From NCBI RefSeq assembly GCF_001939045.1, contig NZ_MKIM01000024.1, positions 1-64,000 on the forward strand: a stretch of 64,000 nt of DNA, in the 5' to 3' direction. The notes below the pieces were generated by a model, which worked only from the letters and a program-made list of their open reading frames with translations, had not been told where the DNA came from and searched no databases. The translations under genes and the position numbers were made by a program. Positions within the stretch are counted from its first letter, which is position 1. Each line of letters begins with the position of its first letter. Positions 43,766 to 52,761 of the stretch are shown in pieces. This DNA comes from Rhizobium oryziradicis (GTDB lineage: Bacteria > Pseudomonadota > Alphaproteobacteria > Rhizobiales > Rhizobiaceae).

Positions 43766-43811
43766 TGCGAGCTTCCCTTTTAAAATTCGCCGTCAGGGAA
43801 GAGCTCGTAAA

Positions 43812-43842
43812 AAACAACAAAGCCGCCTGACGGCGGCTTGTT
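43812..43842 (-). terminator. Terminator of the MFS exporter gene
   Basis: On the minus strand the stem GCCGCC-GTCA-GGCGGC (with extra AACAA/TTGTT pairing) is followed by TTTGTTGTTTTTT. It lies about 170 bp after the MFS stop. Confidence 0.8.
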
Positions 43843-44012
43843 GACATGATGATCTGTCGAGCCGCCGGTTACCGGTAGGCCCAAAAATACGTGCAGGAAA
43901 TGGTTGTGCGCGATGTGATCATGGCGGGATCAATGCCGCTTCCTGATAGGAATGTCAAGCGCAGTGTTTGATCCCGAATGAAATGAACGTGTCGCAGCAC
44001 ATCAAACACACG

Positions 44013-45197
44013 TCAGGCAGCGCCCAGCGCATCCATCTGGTCGCGCCGGTCCAGCGCACCGCTGAGCGCGGTGAGACCCACGGCACCCATTACCAGCAAG
44101 GCCCCCACAAAGGGTGTTGCACCAAGGCCGAGATGGGAGGCCACAACCTGCCCGCCAATGGAGGCACCTGCGGCAATGCCGAGATTGAAAGCCGCGATAT
44201 TGAGCGCAGAGGCCACATCAACTCCGTTGGGGTGAAAGCGTCTGGCCTGCTCGACCACATAAAGCTGCAAGCCCGGCACATTGGCAAAGGACAAAAAGCC
44301 CATGGCAGCCAGCGTGATCAGTGCCGGAATGGCGGCATGGTCGGTAAAGCCAAACACAATCAGGGCAAGGCTTTGTGCCGCGAACAGCCAGATCAGCGCC
44401 CGTACCGGATGCTTATCGGCCACCTTGCCGCCCACAATATTGCCAGCCGCAATGGCCAAGCCATAGAGCACCAGCACCAGACTAACGCTGTTGGCGGAAA
44501 AGCCGGTGATCTCTTGCAAGATGGCGGCAAGAAAGGTGAAGGCCACGAATGTGCCACCATAGCCAAGGGCTGTCATGCCAAAGGCCAGCAGCATACGGCC
44601 ATGGGCCAGCACGCGCACCTGCTCGATCAGGCTTGCAGCCTTGCCCTTGGGCAGGTTGGATGGCAACAGCCAGGCAATGCCGCTGAAGGCCACCAGACCA
44701 AGACCGGCCACGGCATAAAAAGTTGCGCGCCAGCCAAAGGTCTGGCCAATGAATGTACCCAGCGGCACGCCGGTGACAATGGCAACCGTGAGGCCCATGA
44801 ACATCATGGCAATGGCCGACGCCCGGCGATTTTCCGGCACAAGATCGGCGGCAATGGTGGCCCCGGCCGAGAAGAACACGCCATGAGCAAAGGCCGAGAG
44901 AATGCGCCCCACCAGCAGAAGGCCAAAATTGGCACTGAGCGCCGCCAGCAGATTGCCGACGATAAACAGCACCATCAGCAGCAAAAGCAGGGGCTTGCGC
45001 GCCATGCGTCCGGTAAGCGCCGTCAGCACGGGGGCACCAAAGGTGACGCCCAGCGCATAGATCGACACGATCAGGCCTGCGGTGGGCAACGTGATGTGAA
45101 AATCATCGGCAATGGTGGGCAGAAGACCGACGCTGACAAACTCGGTGGTGCCGATGGCGTAGGCCGCAATTGTGAGCGCAAAAAGAGCAATGGGCAT
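44013..45197 (-). CDS. MFS efflux transporter, AraJ/YdhP-like (DHA1)
   Basis: 394 residues with 12 transmembrane helices. The start MPIALFALTIAAYAIGTTEF then VSVGLLPTIADDF and the DHA1 motif GRMARKPLLLLLMVLFIVGN, plus GRILSAFAHGVFFSAGATIA, place it in the AraJ/YdhP/SotB drug and sugar efflux group. It is divergent from a LysR regulator across 135 bp and is its probable target. Substrate unknown. Confidence 0.9.
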   Translation of the reverse strand: MPIALFALTIAAYAIGTTEFVSVGLLPTIADDFHITLPTAGLIVSIYALGVTFGAPVLTALTGRMARKPLLLLLMVLFIVGNLLAALSANFGLLLVGRILSAFAHGVFFSAGATIAADLVPENRRASAIAMMFMGLTVAIVTGVPLGTFIGQTFGWRATFYAVAGLGLVAFSGIAWLLPSNLPKGKAASLIEQVRVLAHGRMLLAFGMTALGYGGTFVAFTFLAAILQEITGFSANSVSLVLVLYGLAIAAGNIVGGKVADKHPVRALIWLFAAQSLALIVFGFTDHAAIPALITLAAMGFLSFANVPGLQLYVVEQARRFHPNGVDVASALNIAAFNLGIAAGASIGGQVVASHLGLGATPFVGALLVMGAVGLTALSGALDRRDQMDALGAA

Positions 45198-45332
45198 GAC
45201 ACAGATCCTTCAAAGACTGGGGTATCAACATGCGTCGTGATATCGGCCTTTCCCGCTTGATTGATAATCCGGCATAAAGGACAATGAGCTTTGAATTGAA
45301 TTCACAAATCTATCGCGAGGAATGAGAACTCC

Positions 45333-46232
45333 ATGGACAATCGCGCCGGTGAAATGCAGGTTTTTGTGCTGGCAGCCGAGCTGAAGAGCTTTTCAGCAGC
45401 AGGCCGCAGGCTGTCCATGTCGCCCTCCGCTGTCAGCAAGCTGGTGAGCCGCATTGAGGACCGATTGGGTGTTCGCCTGTTGTTGCGCAGCACGCGCACG
45501 CTGGAGCTGACGCCGGAAGGGGAATTATACCTCAGACGCGCGCGGGCAATCCTCAGAGATATTGAAGCAACGGAGGAGTTGATTGCCGGCGACGGACAGG
45601 TGCCGCACGGCATTTTGCGCGTCAATGCCTCTGTGGGCTTTGGTGAAAACTGCGTTTTGCCGCTGATTGGCGATTTTTTAGAGCTGTATCCGAAAATCGA
45701 GCTGGAGCTGACCCTGACCGATGGGGTGGTGGACCTGGTGGGCGAGCGCACCGATGTGGCCATCCGGGTGGGGCCGATGAAAGATTCGACGTTAAAGGCA
45801 AGAAAGTTGCGGCAAGGCACCCGCGCCATTGTGGCCGCCCCCGCCTATATCGCCCGCCATGGCACGCTGCAGACACCCGATGATCTGGATCGGCACAATT
45901 GTCTGGATTTCACCTTTCGCCGCCATCAGGACGGCTGGCCCTTTCGCCATCCCGAAACCGGAACATCGTTTCTCAAACCGATCAAAGGCAATCTGCGGGT
46001 CTCAAACGGTGCCATTATGCGCCAGCTCTGTCTGGATGGGGTGGGCATTGCCCGGATTGGCCGTTTTCATGTGGAAGCGGGCATTGCATCGGGTGCCTTC
46101 CTGCCGCTGCTGGAAGATTGGCAGGCGGATGATACCGAAGAGGTTCATGCGGTTTATGTGCCCCACCCCCATCTTTCAACGGGGATCAGGGCTTTTGTGG
46201 ATTTTCTGGTCAAGCGGCTCGGGCGGGATTGA
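45333..46232 (+). CDS. LysR-type transcriptional regulator
   Basis: 299 residues. HTH: EMQVFVLAAELKSFSAAGRR, LSMSPSAVSKLVSRIEDRLG, VRLLLRSTRTLELTPEGELY. The effector domain runs to the end, with VGERTDVAIRVGPMKDSTLK. It resembles the LTTR subgroup controlling MFS efflux genes and lies divergent from one. A palindrome TGAATTGAATTCA (45292-45304) 29 bp upstream may be its site. Confidence 0.93.
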   Translation: MDNRAGEMQVFVLAAELKSFSAAGRRLSMSPSAVSKLVSRIEDRLGVRLLLRSTRTLELTPEGELYLRRARAILRDIEATEELIAGDGQVPHGILRVNASVGFGENCVLPLIGDFLELYPKIELELTLTDGVVDLVGERTDVAIRVGPMKDSTLKARKLRQGTRAIVAAPAYIARHGTLQTPDDLDRHNCLDFTFRRHQDGWPFRHPETGTSFLKPIKGNLRVSNGAIMRQLCLDGVGIARIGRFHVEAGIASGAFLPLLEDWQADDTEEVHAVYVPHPHLSTGIRAFVDFLVKRLGRD

Positions 46233-46266
46233 ATGTCCCACGCGAGACGACGCATCCTGTCACCGA

Positions 46267-48099
46267 TCAGGCCGCGTAGCGGCGCTGCTGCACCACTTGC
46301 GCCAGCTGAAACCGGCCCAGCAATTGCAGGAGGGATTCGGCGCTTGCGGCCAGATTATGGGCGTTGGCGGTGGCCTCTTCGGCCATGGCCGCATTTTGCT
46401 GGGTGCCCTGATCGAGGCTGTTGATGGCCGTGTTGATTTCCTGAAGCCCAAGGGATTGCTCGCGATAGGCCTCGGCAATTCCCTGCACATGCCGTGTTAC
46501 ATCCTGAACCCGATGGACAATGCTGTCCAAAGCCTCGCCGGTGCTGACCACAAGCATCACACCATTGGCCACCTGCGCGCTGGATGTGTTGATCAGGTTC
46601 TTGATTTCGCGCGCTGCATTGGCAGACCGTTGCGCAAGCTCGCGCACTTCCTGAGCAACCACCGCAAAGCCCTTGCCTGCATCGCCAGCACGCGCGGCTT
46701 CAACGCCGGCATTGAGCGCCAGCAGGTTGGTTTGGAAGGCAATCTCGTCGATCACGCCAATGATGTTGGAGATTTCCGAAGACGAAGCTTCAATGGCGTG
46801 CATGGCTTCGACGGCAGAGCGCACCACCTGGCCCGAATTGCTGGCCTCCTGGCCGGTCTCGGCCATCAGATGCCTTGCTTCTTCTGCGCGCTTTGCGCCA
46901 TCCTTCACCGTTGTGGTGATCTGCTCCAGAGCGGCGGCTGTTTCTTCAACGGCGGCGGCCTGCTGCTCGGTGCGCTTGGACAAGTCATCGCTGCCTGAGC
47001 GGGCTTCGTTGGAGTTTGCCATGATGGTTTGTGCGTTTTCGCCAACCCGTGAAAGCGCTTCGTTGAGCTTGCCAAGGGCTTCGTTGAAATCGTGGCGAAG
47101 ACCATCGAGATCGGCCGAGAAAGGCGTGGTGATCTGATGGGTCAGATCGCCCGATGCCAGTTGGCGCAGGCCACCGGCCAAAAGCGAAACAACCTGCTGC
47201 ATTTCAGCGGCGGCGCGGGCCTTCTGGCCATCGCGTTCACTGCGTTCAGCATCGCTCAGGTTGCGCGCAACCTCTGCGTCGCTCTGCAAGCGGCGGCGCT
47301 CAAGGGCGTTATCGCGAAACACCACCACGGTCCGGGCCATGGCACCAATTTCATCGCTGCGATCGCCACCTTCAACAGCGGCATCCACCTCGCCGCCGGC
47401 AAGCGACGCCATGCGCTGGCGCAATTCTTCCATTGGCCTGGTGATTCCAGCGGTGGAAATGTAAAATCCGAGTGCCAGAACAGCCACAAAACTCAACACC
47501 AGAATAATGATGGTTGTTGTGATGGTCGCGCTTGTATCGGCATTGATGGCCTTGCCACCTTCATTCAACAGGTTGGTCAAAAAGCCGTTGGTGGCACCGG
47601 ATTTTGCCGAAAAATCCTGCGCCAGCTTATCCAGTGACAGAAAAACGTCCATGGCTTGCGCATCCTTGCCGCTCTCTTTCAAGGCGACAATCTTGCTGAA
47701 CTCCGCCCTATACTGATCGGCGTAACCACGCATCTGTTCAACATTGGGCGCGATTTGAGCCACCGATTTGGCAACCGTATTCAGCTTGTCCAGCGCGCCA
47801 TCCACATTGCGAGTGAAACTCGCCTTTGCCTCATCAAATTCGGGCGACCCAACCTTATTGATCGCCACCCGCCCAAGCGCATTCACAGCCGTCCACATGC
47901 CAGCCGAGGCACGCGCGGCCAAAATACCGGAATTGGCCTCATTTTCAATGAAGCGCAAGTAAGTGTTGTTAGCCGTGCTGAAGCGATAGGCAATGTGTGA
48001 TATTCCCAGAATGGACACCAGGCCCAGAATAACGAGAACCAGCAACAGCTTTGCTTTTATTGAAATCTTACCGAGCATTTCCATCCCCCACAGACGCAT
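46267..48099 (-). CDS. Methyl-accepting chemotaxis protein
   Basis: 610 residues. A first transmembrane helix (LLLVLVILGLVSILGISHIA) is followed by a periplasmic helical sensor domain (about 33-190) with no named type evident. A second helix (TTTIIILVLSFVAVLALGFY) leads to HAMP (RPMEELRQRMASLAGGEVDA) and a signalling domain whose tip reads EIAFQTNLLALNAGVEAARA. Methylation regions flank the tip. No CheR-binding pentapeptide at the C-terminus. GGGGGAG precedes the ATG at 48097-48099. Ligand unknown. A second receptor lies at 59837-61651. Confidence 0.93.
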   Translation of the reverse strand: MRLWGMEMLGKISIKAKLLLVLVILGLVSILGISHIAYRFSTANNTYLRFIENEANSGILAARASAGMWTAVNALGRVAINKVGSPEFDEAKASFTRNVDGALDKLNTVAKSVAQIAPNVEQMRGYADQYRAEFSKIVALKESGKDAQAMDVFLSLDKLAQDFSAKSGATNGFLTNLLNEGGKAINADTSATITTTIIILVLSFVAVLALGFYISTAGITRPMEELRQRMASLAGGEVDAAVEGGDRSDEIGAMARTVVVFRDNALERRRLQSDAEVARNLSDAERSERDGQKARAAAEMQQVVSLLAGGLRQLASGDLTHQITTPFSADLDGLRHDFNEALGKLNEALSRVGENAQTIMANSNEARSGSDDLSKRTEQQAAAVEETAAALEQITTTVKDGAKRAEEARHLMAETGQEASNSGQVVRSAVEAMHAIEASSSEISNIIGVIDEIAFQTNLLALNAGVEAARAGDAGKGFAVVAQEVRELAQRSANAAREIKNLINTSSAQVANGVMLVVSTGEALDSIVHRVQDVTRHVQGIAEAYREQSLGLQEINTAINSLDQGTQQNAAMAEEATANAHNLAASAESLLQLLGRFQLAQVVQQRRYAA

Positions 48100-48374
48100 T
48101 GCTCTCCCCCAAGTGAGAGCATTAAAAACATATAAATATCAGTATATTATATGAGAAGCGTGCGCCCACCTCTACACGCATGACTGATCATTTCAAAAAT
48201 CGCTTATCTGCCAAGTGATTTAAATATTAATTAAGCGCCGGGGAATGAATCATACTTTTTATGGTTAGATTTTCGTGAATTCAGGATGCCAATTTTGGCT
48301 GCAAAAAGCAGCCTCGCAACAGCAAAACGGGCGTGCCAATGATGCCAAGCACAACAACGCGCCCATGCTGTGGA

Positions 48375-48424
48375 TTTAAAGTGCGACAGCGTCCTTTGAG
48401 CGCCAAATAGGGCGGACAGAGCTG
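48375..48424 (-). repeat. Palindromic intergenic repeat, family A copy 3 (first hairpin only)
   Basis: Only the GCGCC half is kept: ACAGCGTCCTTTGAGCGCCA and onwards to GGGCGGACAGAGCTG. The second TGCATAA hairpin is missing. A family B element begins two bases later, so the two repeats are fused in tandem. Confidence 0.65.
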
Positions 48425-48425
48425 C

Positions 48426-48462
48426 AGAGCCTGTCGGGTTCGACCTGAACCGGACAGACTCG
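48426..48462 (+). repeat. Palindromic intergenic repeat, family B copy 2 (short)
   Basis: AGAGCCTGTCGGGTTCGACC, then TGAACCGGACAGACTCG, an imperfect inverted repeat like the first half of copy 1. It lies 11 bp before the stop of the ATPase gene and right behind family A copy 3. Confidence 0.75.
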
Positions 48463-48473
48463 AAACGACAGGT

Positions 48474-49229
48474 TTACACCAAAGCCCCATCCACAATCAC
48501 TTGCAAACGGCCCTGGCTGCAAGGCTCAATGCGGGCATCGACCCGGTAAACCTCGCGCAGCATGGCAGGGGTGATGACCTCGCGGGTCGGGCCGCTGGCA
48601 ATCAGGCGGCCGCCGTTGATCACCATGGTCTGGCTGCAATAGCGCAGGGCGTGGTTGAGGTCATGCAGGGCAATCAGCACCGCCATGCCTTCGGATTTGG
48701 CAATCGACGACATGAATTCCAGCACTTCGATCTGGCGAAACAGATCCAGCGCCGAGGTTGGCTCGTCCATCAACAGCACTTCGGGCTTGCGCACCAGCGC
48801 CTGCGCAATGGCCACCAGCTGGCGCTGACCGCCAGACAGTGCGCCCAGATCGCGAAAGGCCAGATCGGCAATGCGAAGTGCTTTCAGGATGGCATCGATT
48901 TCGCTCAATTCATGATCGGCCACCCGCCAACCGCCGCCCTGTTTGGCGGCCAGCAAAATCGATTCATACACCGTCAACACCGCATTCGCGCCGGTATCCT
49001 GCGGCATGTAACAGATGGGGCGGCGGCCCTCACGCACATCCTCCACCACAACCGTGCCGGGGCCAGACAGCAGGCTGGCAATGCGCTTGAACAGCGTGGA
49101 TTTGCCCGCAGCATTGGGACCAATCAGCGCGGTCAGTTCACCGCCATGCATGGGGGCCGTGGTGATATCTTCAAAGACCGTGGCGCGGCCATAACGTGCA
49201 CCGACCTTATCGAGCGCCAGCGTTACCAT
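48474..49229 (-). CDS. Iron-complex ABC transporter ATP-binding protein (FecE/FepC type)
   Basis: 251 residues with Walker A GPNAAGKSTLFKRI, Q-loop MPQDTGANAVLTV, signature LSGGQRQLVAIAQALVRK, Walker B VLLMDEPTSALD and H-loop ALHDLNHALRYC. The start overlaps the permease stop by 7 bp. It energises uptake of an Fe3+-siderophore, haem or similar complex. Confidence 0.92.
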   Translation of the reverse strand: MVTLALDKVGARYGRATVFEDITTAPMHGGELTALIGPNAAGKSTLFKRIASLLSGPGTVVVEDVREGRRPICYMPQDTGANAVLTVYESILLAAKQGGGWRVADHELSEIDAILKALRIADLAFRDLGALSGGQRQLVAIAQALVRKPEVLLMDEPTSALDLFRQIEVLEFMSSIAKSEGMAVLIALHDLNHALRYCSQTMVINGGRLIASGPTREVITPAMLREVYRVDARIEPCSQGRLQVIVDGALV

Positions 49230-50290
49230 GCGCGTCTCCTATTGGTGAAAATCAGCGAGAAGAAGAAGGGAACGCCCACGAGTGCCGTAATCACCCCGAT
49301 CGGCAAAATCGCACCGGGGATCAACATTTTCGACACCACCGAGGTCACCGACAACAAAAGCGCACCGCACAGCACCGAGCCGGGCAGGAAGAAGCGCTGA
49401 TCTTCGCCCACCAGCATGCGGGCAATATGTGGCCCAACCAGACCGATAAAGCCAATGGTGCCGACAAAAGACACCGGAATGGCGGCCAGCAGGCTGACCA
49501 GCATCATGGTTTCCAGCCGCAGGCGGCGCACGTTCACACCAAGGCTTGCCGCCTTGTCATCGCCCAGACGAAGGGCGGTCAGTGCCCAGGCCTGACGGGC
49601 AAACAGCGGCACGCAGACCACCAGCACAGCTGCGGTGACGCCCACTTTCATCCACGTGGCTTTGGTCAGGCTGCCCATGGTCCAAAACACCACAGCCGCC
49701 AGCGCTTGTTCTGATGCCAGATATTCCAGAAGCGACAACAGCGCATTAAAAGTAAACACCAGAGCGATGCCGAGCAGCACAATGGTTTCCACCGTCACGC
49801 CGCGCATGGTGGACACCCCATAGATAAACATGGATGCCAGCATGGCCATAATGAAGGCATTGATCGGCACCATGAACTCAATGGCCACCGGAAACACAGC
49901 CACGCCGCCCACCAGTGCAAGTGCTGCGCCAAAGCTTGCAGCCGCAGAAATGCCGAGTGTGAACGGACTTGCCAGCGGATTGGCCAAAATGGTTTGCATC
50001 TGCGCACCTGCCAGCGACAGACAAGCCCCCACCGTGACCGCCATCAGGGCAATCGGCATGCGAATATCCCAGATCACCACCCGGATCTGATTGGACACCG
50101 TGTCTGGCGAAAAAATCGCGGTCAGCACCTGTTCCAGCGTGTAGCGGGCCGGGCCAAGCGCCATATCCACGGCGACACTGATGCACAGAGCGGCGAAAAG
50201 ACACATCAAAATCAAGGTGCGCCGTGCAGCAAGGGCACGATATTGAACGCCCCCCACTGTTTTCGGCGCGGTTTCAACAGCAAGAGCCAT
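49223..50290 (-). CDS. Iron-complex ABC transporter permease (FecCD/BtuC family)
   Basis: 355 residues with about ten transmembrane helices. FecCD features: DIRMPIALMAVTVGACLSLA (the conserved start of the first core region), AGAQMQTILANPLASPFTLG, and FIGLVGPHIARMLVGEDQRF. A single permease gene serves, presumably as a homodimer. Start shares a base with the stop of the binding-protein gene (TAATG). Confidence 0.93.
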   Translation of the reverse strand: MALAVETAPKTVGGVQYRALAARRTLILMCLFAALCISVAVDMALGPARYTLEQVLTAIFSPDTVSNQIRVVIWDIRMPIALMAVTVGACLSLAGAQMQTILANPLASPFTLGISAAASFGAALALVGGVAVFPVAIEFMVPINAFIMAMLASMFIYGVSTMRGVTVETIVLLGIALVFTFNALLSLLEYLASEQALAAVVFWTMGSLTKATWMKVGVTAAVLVVCVPLFARQAWALTALRLGDDKAASLGVNVRRLRLETMMLVSLLAAIPVSFVGTIGFIGLVGPHIARMLVGEDQRFFLPGSVLCGALLLSVTSVVSKMLIPGAILPIGVITALVGVPFFFSLIFTNRRRAW

Positions 50291-51441
50291 TATTGTCTGC
50301 CTTTTTCAAGCGATACAAAATAGCCGGGCTTATAGGTGACCGGCAGGAATTTCTCATGGAATTCACGAAAGGTCTGTTGCGGGTCCAGATCTTTAAACAG
50401 TTCCGGGTGGAACCATTTGGCAAATTGCTGGATCGGCACAAATTCATATGGTGCGCCATAAAACTGGTGCCATACGGCATGGACATTGCCCTCCTGCACG
50501 GCCTTGAGACCCTCAAAGCCGGTGCGCTCCATCAGGGTTTGCAGTTTTTCACGGGCTTTGATGGGATCGGCCCCGCGACCGACATGCACAAAACGGTTGG
50601 TTTTGGATTCGGCGGCCCAATTGGAGCCGGTGGCAATGATCTGATCCGGGTTGACGGCAATCAATTGCTCGATGCTCAGGGAGCCAAACGTGGTTTTGAT
50701 CACGTCCGAGCCAATGTTATGGCCGCCCGCCTTTTCAACCATTTCGCCAAAATTGGCCGGGCCAAAGGTGCGGCAGCAACCGCCTTCAGCATCATTGCCG
50801 GGGGCGCGCTCCATGTAAACCAGCGGGCGTTTGAGATCTTTCACTGCCGCCAAGCGGTCAGTCACGCGGGTAATCTGCGCGCGGCGATAGGCAATCAACT
50901 CTTGCGCCTTGTCTTCATCGCCAAAGATTTTGCCAAGAATCGTGATGGAATTTTCCGTATTTTTATCGGGATCAACGCGAAAATCGACATACACCACCTG
51001 AATGCCAGCCGCAGCCGCCTTTTCTTCCAGACCGCTTTCTTCGGCGGCTGTTTTGGCTTCGATATTCAGTGTCAGCACATCGGGATGAAGGGCAATGGCG
51101 GCTTCCAGGCTGAAACTGCCGTTGGGCACATAGCCAAAGCGCGGCAGATCGGCAATTTTTGGAAAGCGCTCGACATAGGCCTGATAGCTGTCCGGGTCTT
51201 TGGTCAGAAAATCATCGCGCCAGCCGACAATGGTGTCAAACGTATGGGAGCCTGCCAAAGCGGCAATGGTGTGGATCTGCCGTGCCTCGCCCACCAGCAC
51301 GCGCTTGGCTGGCAAATCCAGCGTGACCGTGCGGCCAGCCACATCAGTAATTTCTGCGGCCAGCGCGGACGCGGGCATAATGGGCTGTCCTAAAAACGGC
51401 GCAAGGGCGACGAGCGCCCGGATCAAATGTCTGAAATTCAT
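50290..51441 (-). CDS. Periplasmic iron-complex binding protein (second of two tandem paralogues)
   Basis: 383 residues from the ATG at 51439-51441; upstream in-frame codons lie in an intercistronic hairpin. A signal peptide (MNFRHLIRALVALAPFLGQP, then SALAAEI) is followed by a FecB/TroA-like domain: ITDVAGRTVTLDLPAKRVLV, LVYMERAPGNDAEGGCCRTF, NFGEMVEKAGGHNIGSDVIK and PDQIIATGSNW. It is a clear paralogue of the next gene, sharing the WRDDF motif, a Cys-Cys pair and the C-terminal DLDPQQTFREFHEKFLPVTY. The metal complex it binds is not known. Confidence 0.88.
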   Translation of the reverse strand: MNFRHLIRALVALAPFLGQPIMPASALAAEITDVAGRTVTLDLPAKRVLVGEARQIHTIAALAGSHTFDTIVGWRDDFLTKDPDSYQAYVERFPKIADLPRFGYVPNGSFSLEAAIALHPDVLTLNIEAKTAAEESGLEEKAAAAGIQVVYVDFRVDPDKNTENSITILGKIFGDEDKAQELIAYRRAQITRVTDRLAAVKDLKRPLVYMERAPGNDAEGGCCRTFGPANFGEMVEKAGGHNIGSDVIKTTFGSLSIEQLIAVNPDQIIATGSNWAAESKTNRFVHVGRGADPIKAREKLQTLMERTGFEGLKAVQEGNVHAVWHQFYGAPYEFVPIQQFAKWFHPELFKDLDPQQTFREFHEKFLPVTYKPGYFVSLEKGRQ

Positions 51442-51464
51442 ATCGAAACCTTCAAAAGCATGCG

Positions 51465-51492
51465 AACCGGCGGCACCATCGCGCCGCCGGTT
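51465..51492 (-). promoter_or_regulatory. Intercistronic hairpin between the two binding-protein genes
   Basis: A perfect 10-bp stem AACCGGCGGC / GCCGCCGGTT with an 8-base loop and no T-run. Such hairpins after a binding-protein gene often protect the upstream mRNA from decay and raise its level. Confidence 0.6.
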
Positions 51493-51500
51493 TTCAAACA

Positions 51501-52640
51501 TTACGAACGGGGTTTGAGCGAAACGAAATAGCCGCTCTCGTAAGCCACCGGCAGGAAGCGATCATGCAGTTCCTTGAAGGTTGCTTCCGGGTCCAGATCC
51601 TTGAACAAATCCGGGTGCAGCCACTTCGCCATCTGCTGAATTGCGACAAACTGATAAGGATTGTTGTAGAACTGGTGCCAGATGGCGTGAACATTGCCCT
51701 CTTTCACCGCCTTGATATCGGTGAAGGCCGGACGCTTCATCAGGTCTGCCAGCTTCTTTTCGGCCACGGCCTTATCAGCACCGGGGCCAACGCCAACCCA
51801 TTTGCCGCCGGGCACATAAAGCTCCCAATTGGCACCCGTCACAATCACCTGATCCGGGTTGGAGGCAATGATCTGCTCTGGATTGACCACGCCAAACGTG
51901 CCGGGAATGATGCCGTCGGCCATGTTCTTGCCGCCGGCGATATCGACCATTTTGCCAAAGTTTTCATTGCCGAACGACATGCAGCAATCATCGCTATAGC
52001 CGCCAGCGCGTTCCATGAACACCACTGGCTTTTTCAAATCCTTGACGCTGGCCAGCTTATCGGTGACGCGCTTGATCTGGGCATCATGAAACTGCACAAA
52101 CTCTTCTGCGCGCTTTTCCTTGCCAAACAGCTTGCCAATCAGGCGCATGGATGGGTCGGTGTTTTCCATGGCCTTTTCACGAAAGTCCACATAGACCAGC
52201 GGAATGCCAACCTTGGACAGCTTGTCGATATAACCGCTTTCCTCGGTGGCCGATTTCGCATCAATATTCATGATGATCACGTCTGGCTTCAGGGTCACGG
52301 CCTGTTCGATATCGAACGTGCCGTCCTTCATGCCGCCAAATGTGGGGATCTTGCCCATTTCGGGAAATTTCTTCAGATAAATATTATAGCCGTCGAGATC
52401 GGCTTTTTGAAAATCATCGCGCCAGCCGACAATACGCTTGAAAGGATGGTCCGTATCAAGGGCTGCGGTGAAATAGATCTGGCGGCCTTCGCCCAGAATC
52501 ACCCGCTCTACAGGCACATTCACCGACACCTCGCGGCCAGTGATGTCCTTGATCTTGACCATTTCACCCGCAAAGGCAGCGCCCGAAAAAAGCGCAAGCG
52601 AAAGGGTTGCGGCGGTGACCACCCCATGAATATTGAGCAC
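51501..52640 (-). CDS. Periplasmic iron-complex binding protein (first of two tandem paralogues)
   Basis: 379 residues from a GTG at 52638-52640 with GGAG seven bases upstream. A signal peptide (about 1-24) is followed by a FecB-like fold: IKDITGREVSVNVPVERVIL, GWRDDFQKADLDGY, VVFMERAGGYSDDCCMSFGN, NPDQVIVTGANW and DLDPEATFKELHDRFLPVAY. It is roughly half identical by eye to the following gene, so a tandem duplication. It heads the operon, so it is probably the more abundant protein; a possible Irr-type box lies upstream. Confidence 0.9.
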   Translation of the reverse strand: MLNIHGVVTAATLSLALFSGAAFAGEMVKIKDITGREVSVNVPVERVILGEGRQIYFTAALDTDHPFKRIVGWRDDFQKADLDGYNIYLKKFPEMGKIPTFGGMKDGTFDIEQAVTLKPDVIIMNIDAKSATEESGYIDKLSKVGIPLVYVDFREKAMENTDPSMRLIGKLFGKEKRAEEFVQFHDAQIKRVTDKLASVKDLKKPVVFMERAGGYSDDCCMSFGNENFGKMVDIAGGKNMADGIIPGTFGVVNPEQIIASNPDQVIVTGANWELYVPGGKWVGVGPGADKAVAEKKLADLMKRPAFTDIKAVKEGNVHAIWHQFYNNPYQFVAIQQMAKWLHPDLFKDLDPEATFKELHDRFLPVAYESGYFVSLKPRS

Positions 52641-52718
52641 TCTCTGTCTCCATCAACGTCTATTTATCGTCCCGTTGGGGATTTATGATATTATGAGTTT
52701 GACAGTCAACAAATATCT

Positions 52719-52735
52719 TTTAGAAAGATTCCAGC
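52719..52735. promoter_or_regulatory. Irr ICE-like box between the ABC operon and the methyltransferase
   Basis: TTTAGAAAGATTCCAGC matches 14 of 17 positions of the rhizobial ICE motif TTTRGAAYNRTTCYAAA used by Irr. It lies 79 bp upstream of the binding-protein start and 27 bp from the methyltransferase start. Confidence 0.45.
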
Positions 52736-52761
52736 AACATTGAGGGGTTTTGGAGCAGGAC

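Larger units (their letters stand above)
48100..48473. other. Intergenic region between chemoreceptor and iron ABC operon
   Basis: About 370 bp without a gene. The part at 48120-48260 is AT-rich and must hold the chemoreceptor promoter; the right third is filled by the fused repeats. Confidence 0.5.

Noticed and set aside
43968..45260. A 430-codon plus-strand frame opposite the MFS gene
   Set aside because: His/Gln/Gly-rich shadow; the other strand gives a complete 12-helix transporter.
45292..45304. TGAATTGAATTCA as a strong LysR operator
   Set aside because: The dyad is short and AT-rich, so I mention it with the LysR gene but do not list it as a separate site.
50224..52688. Two long plus-strand frames opposite the binding proteins
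   Set aside because: Both mirror the paralogous binding-protein genes, so their similarity to each other only reflects the duplication.
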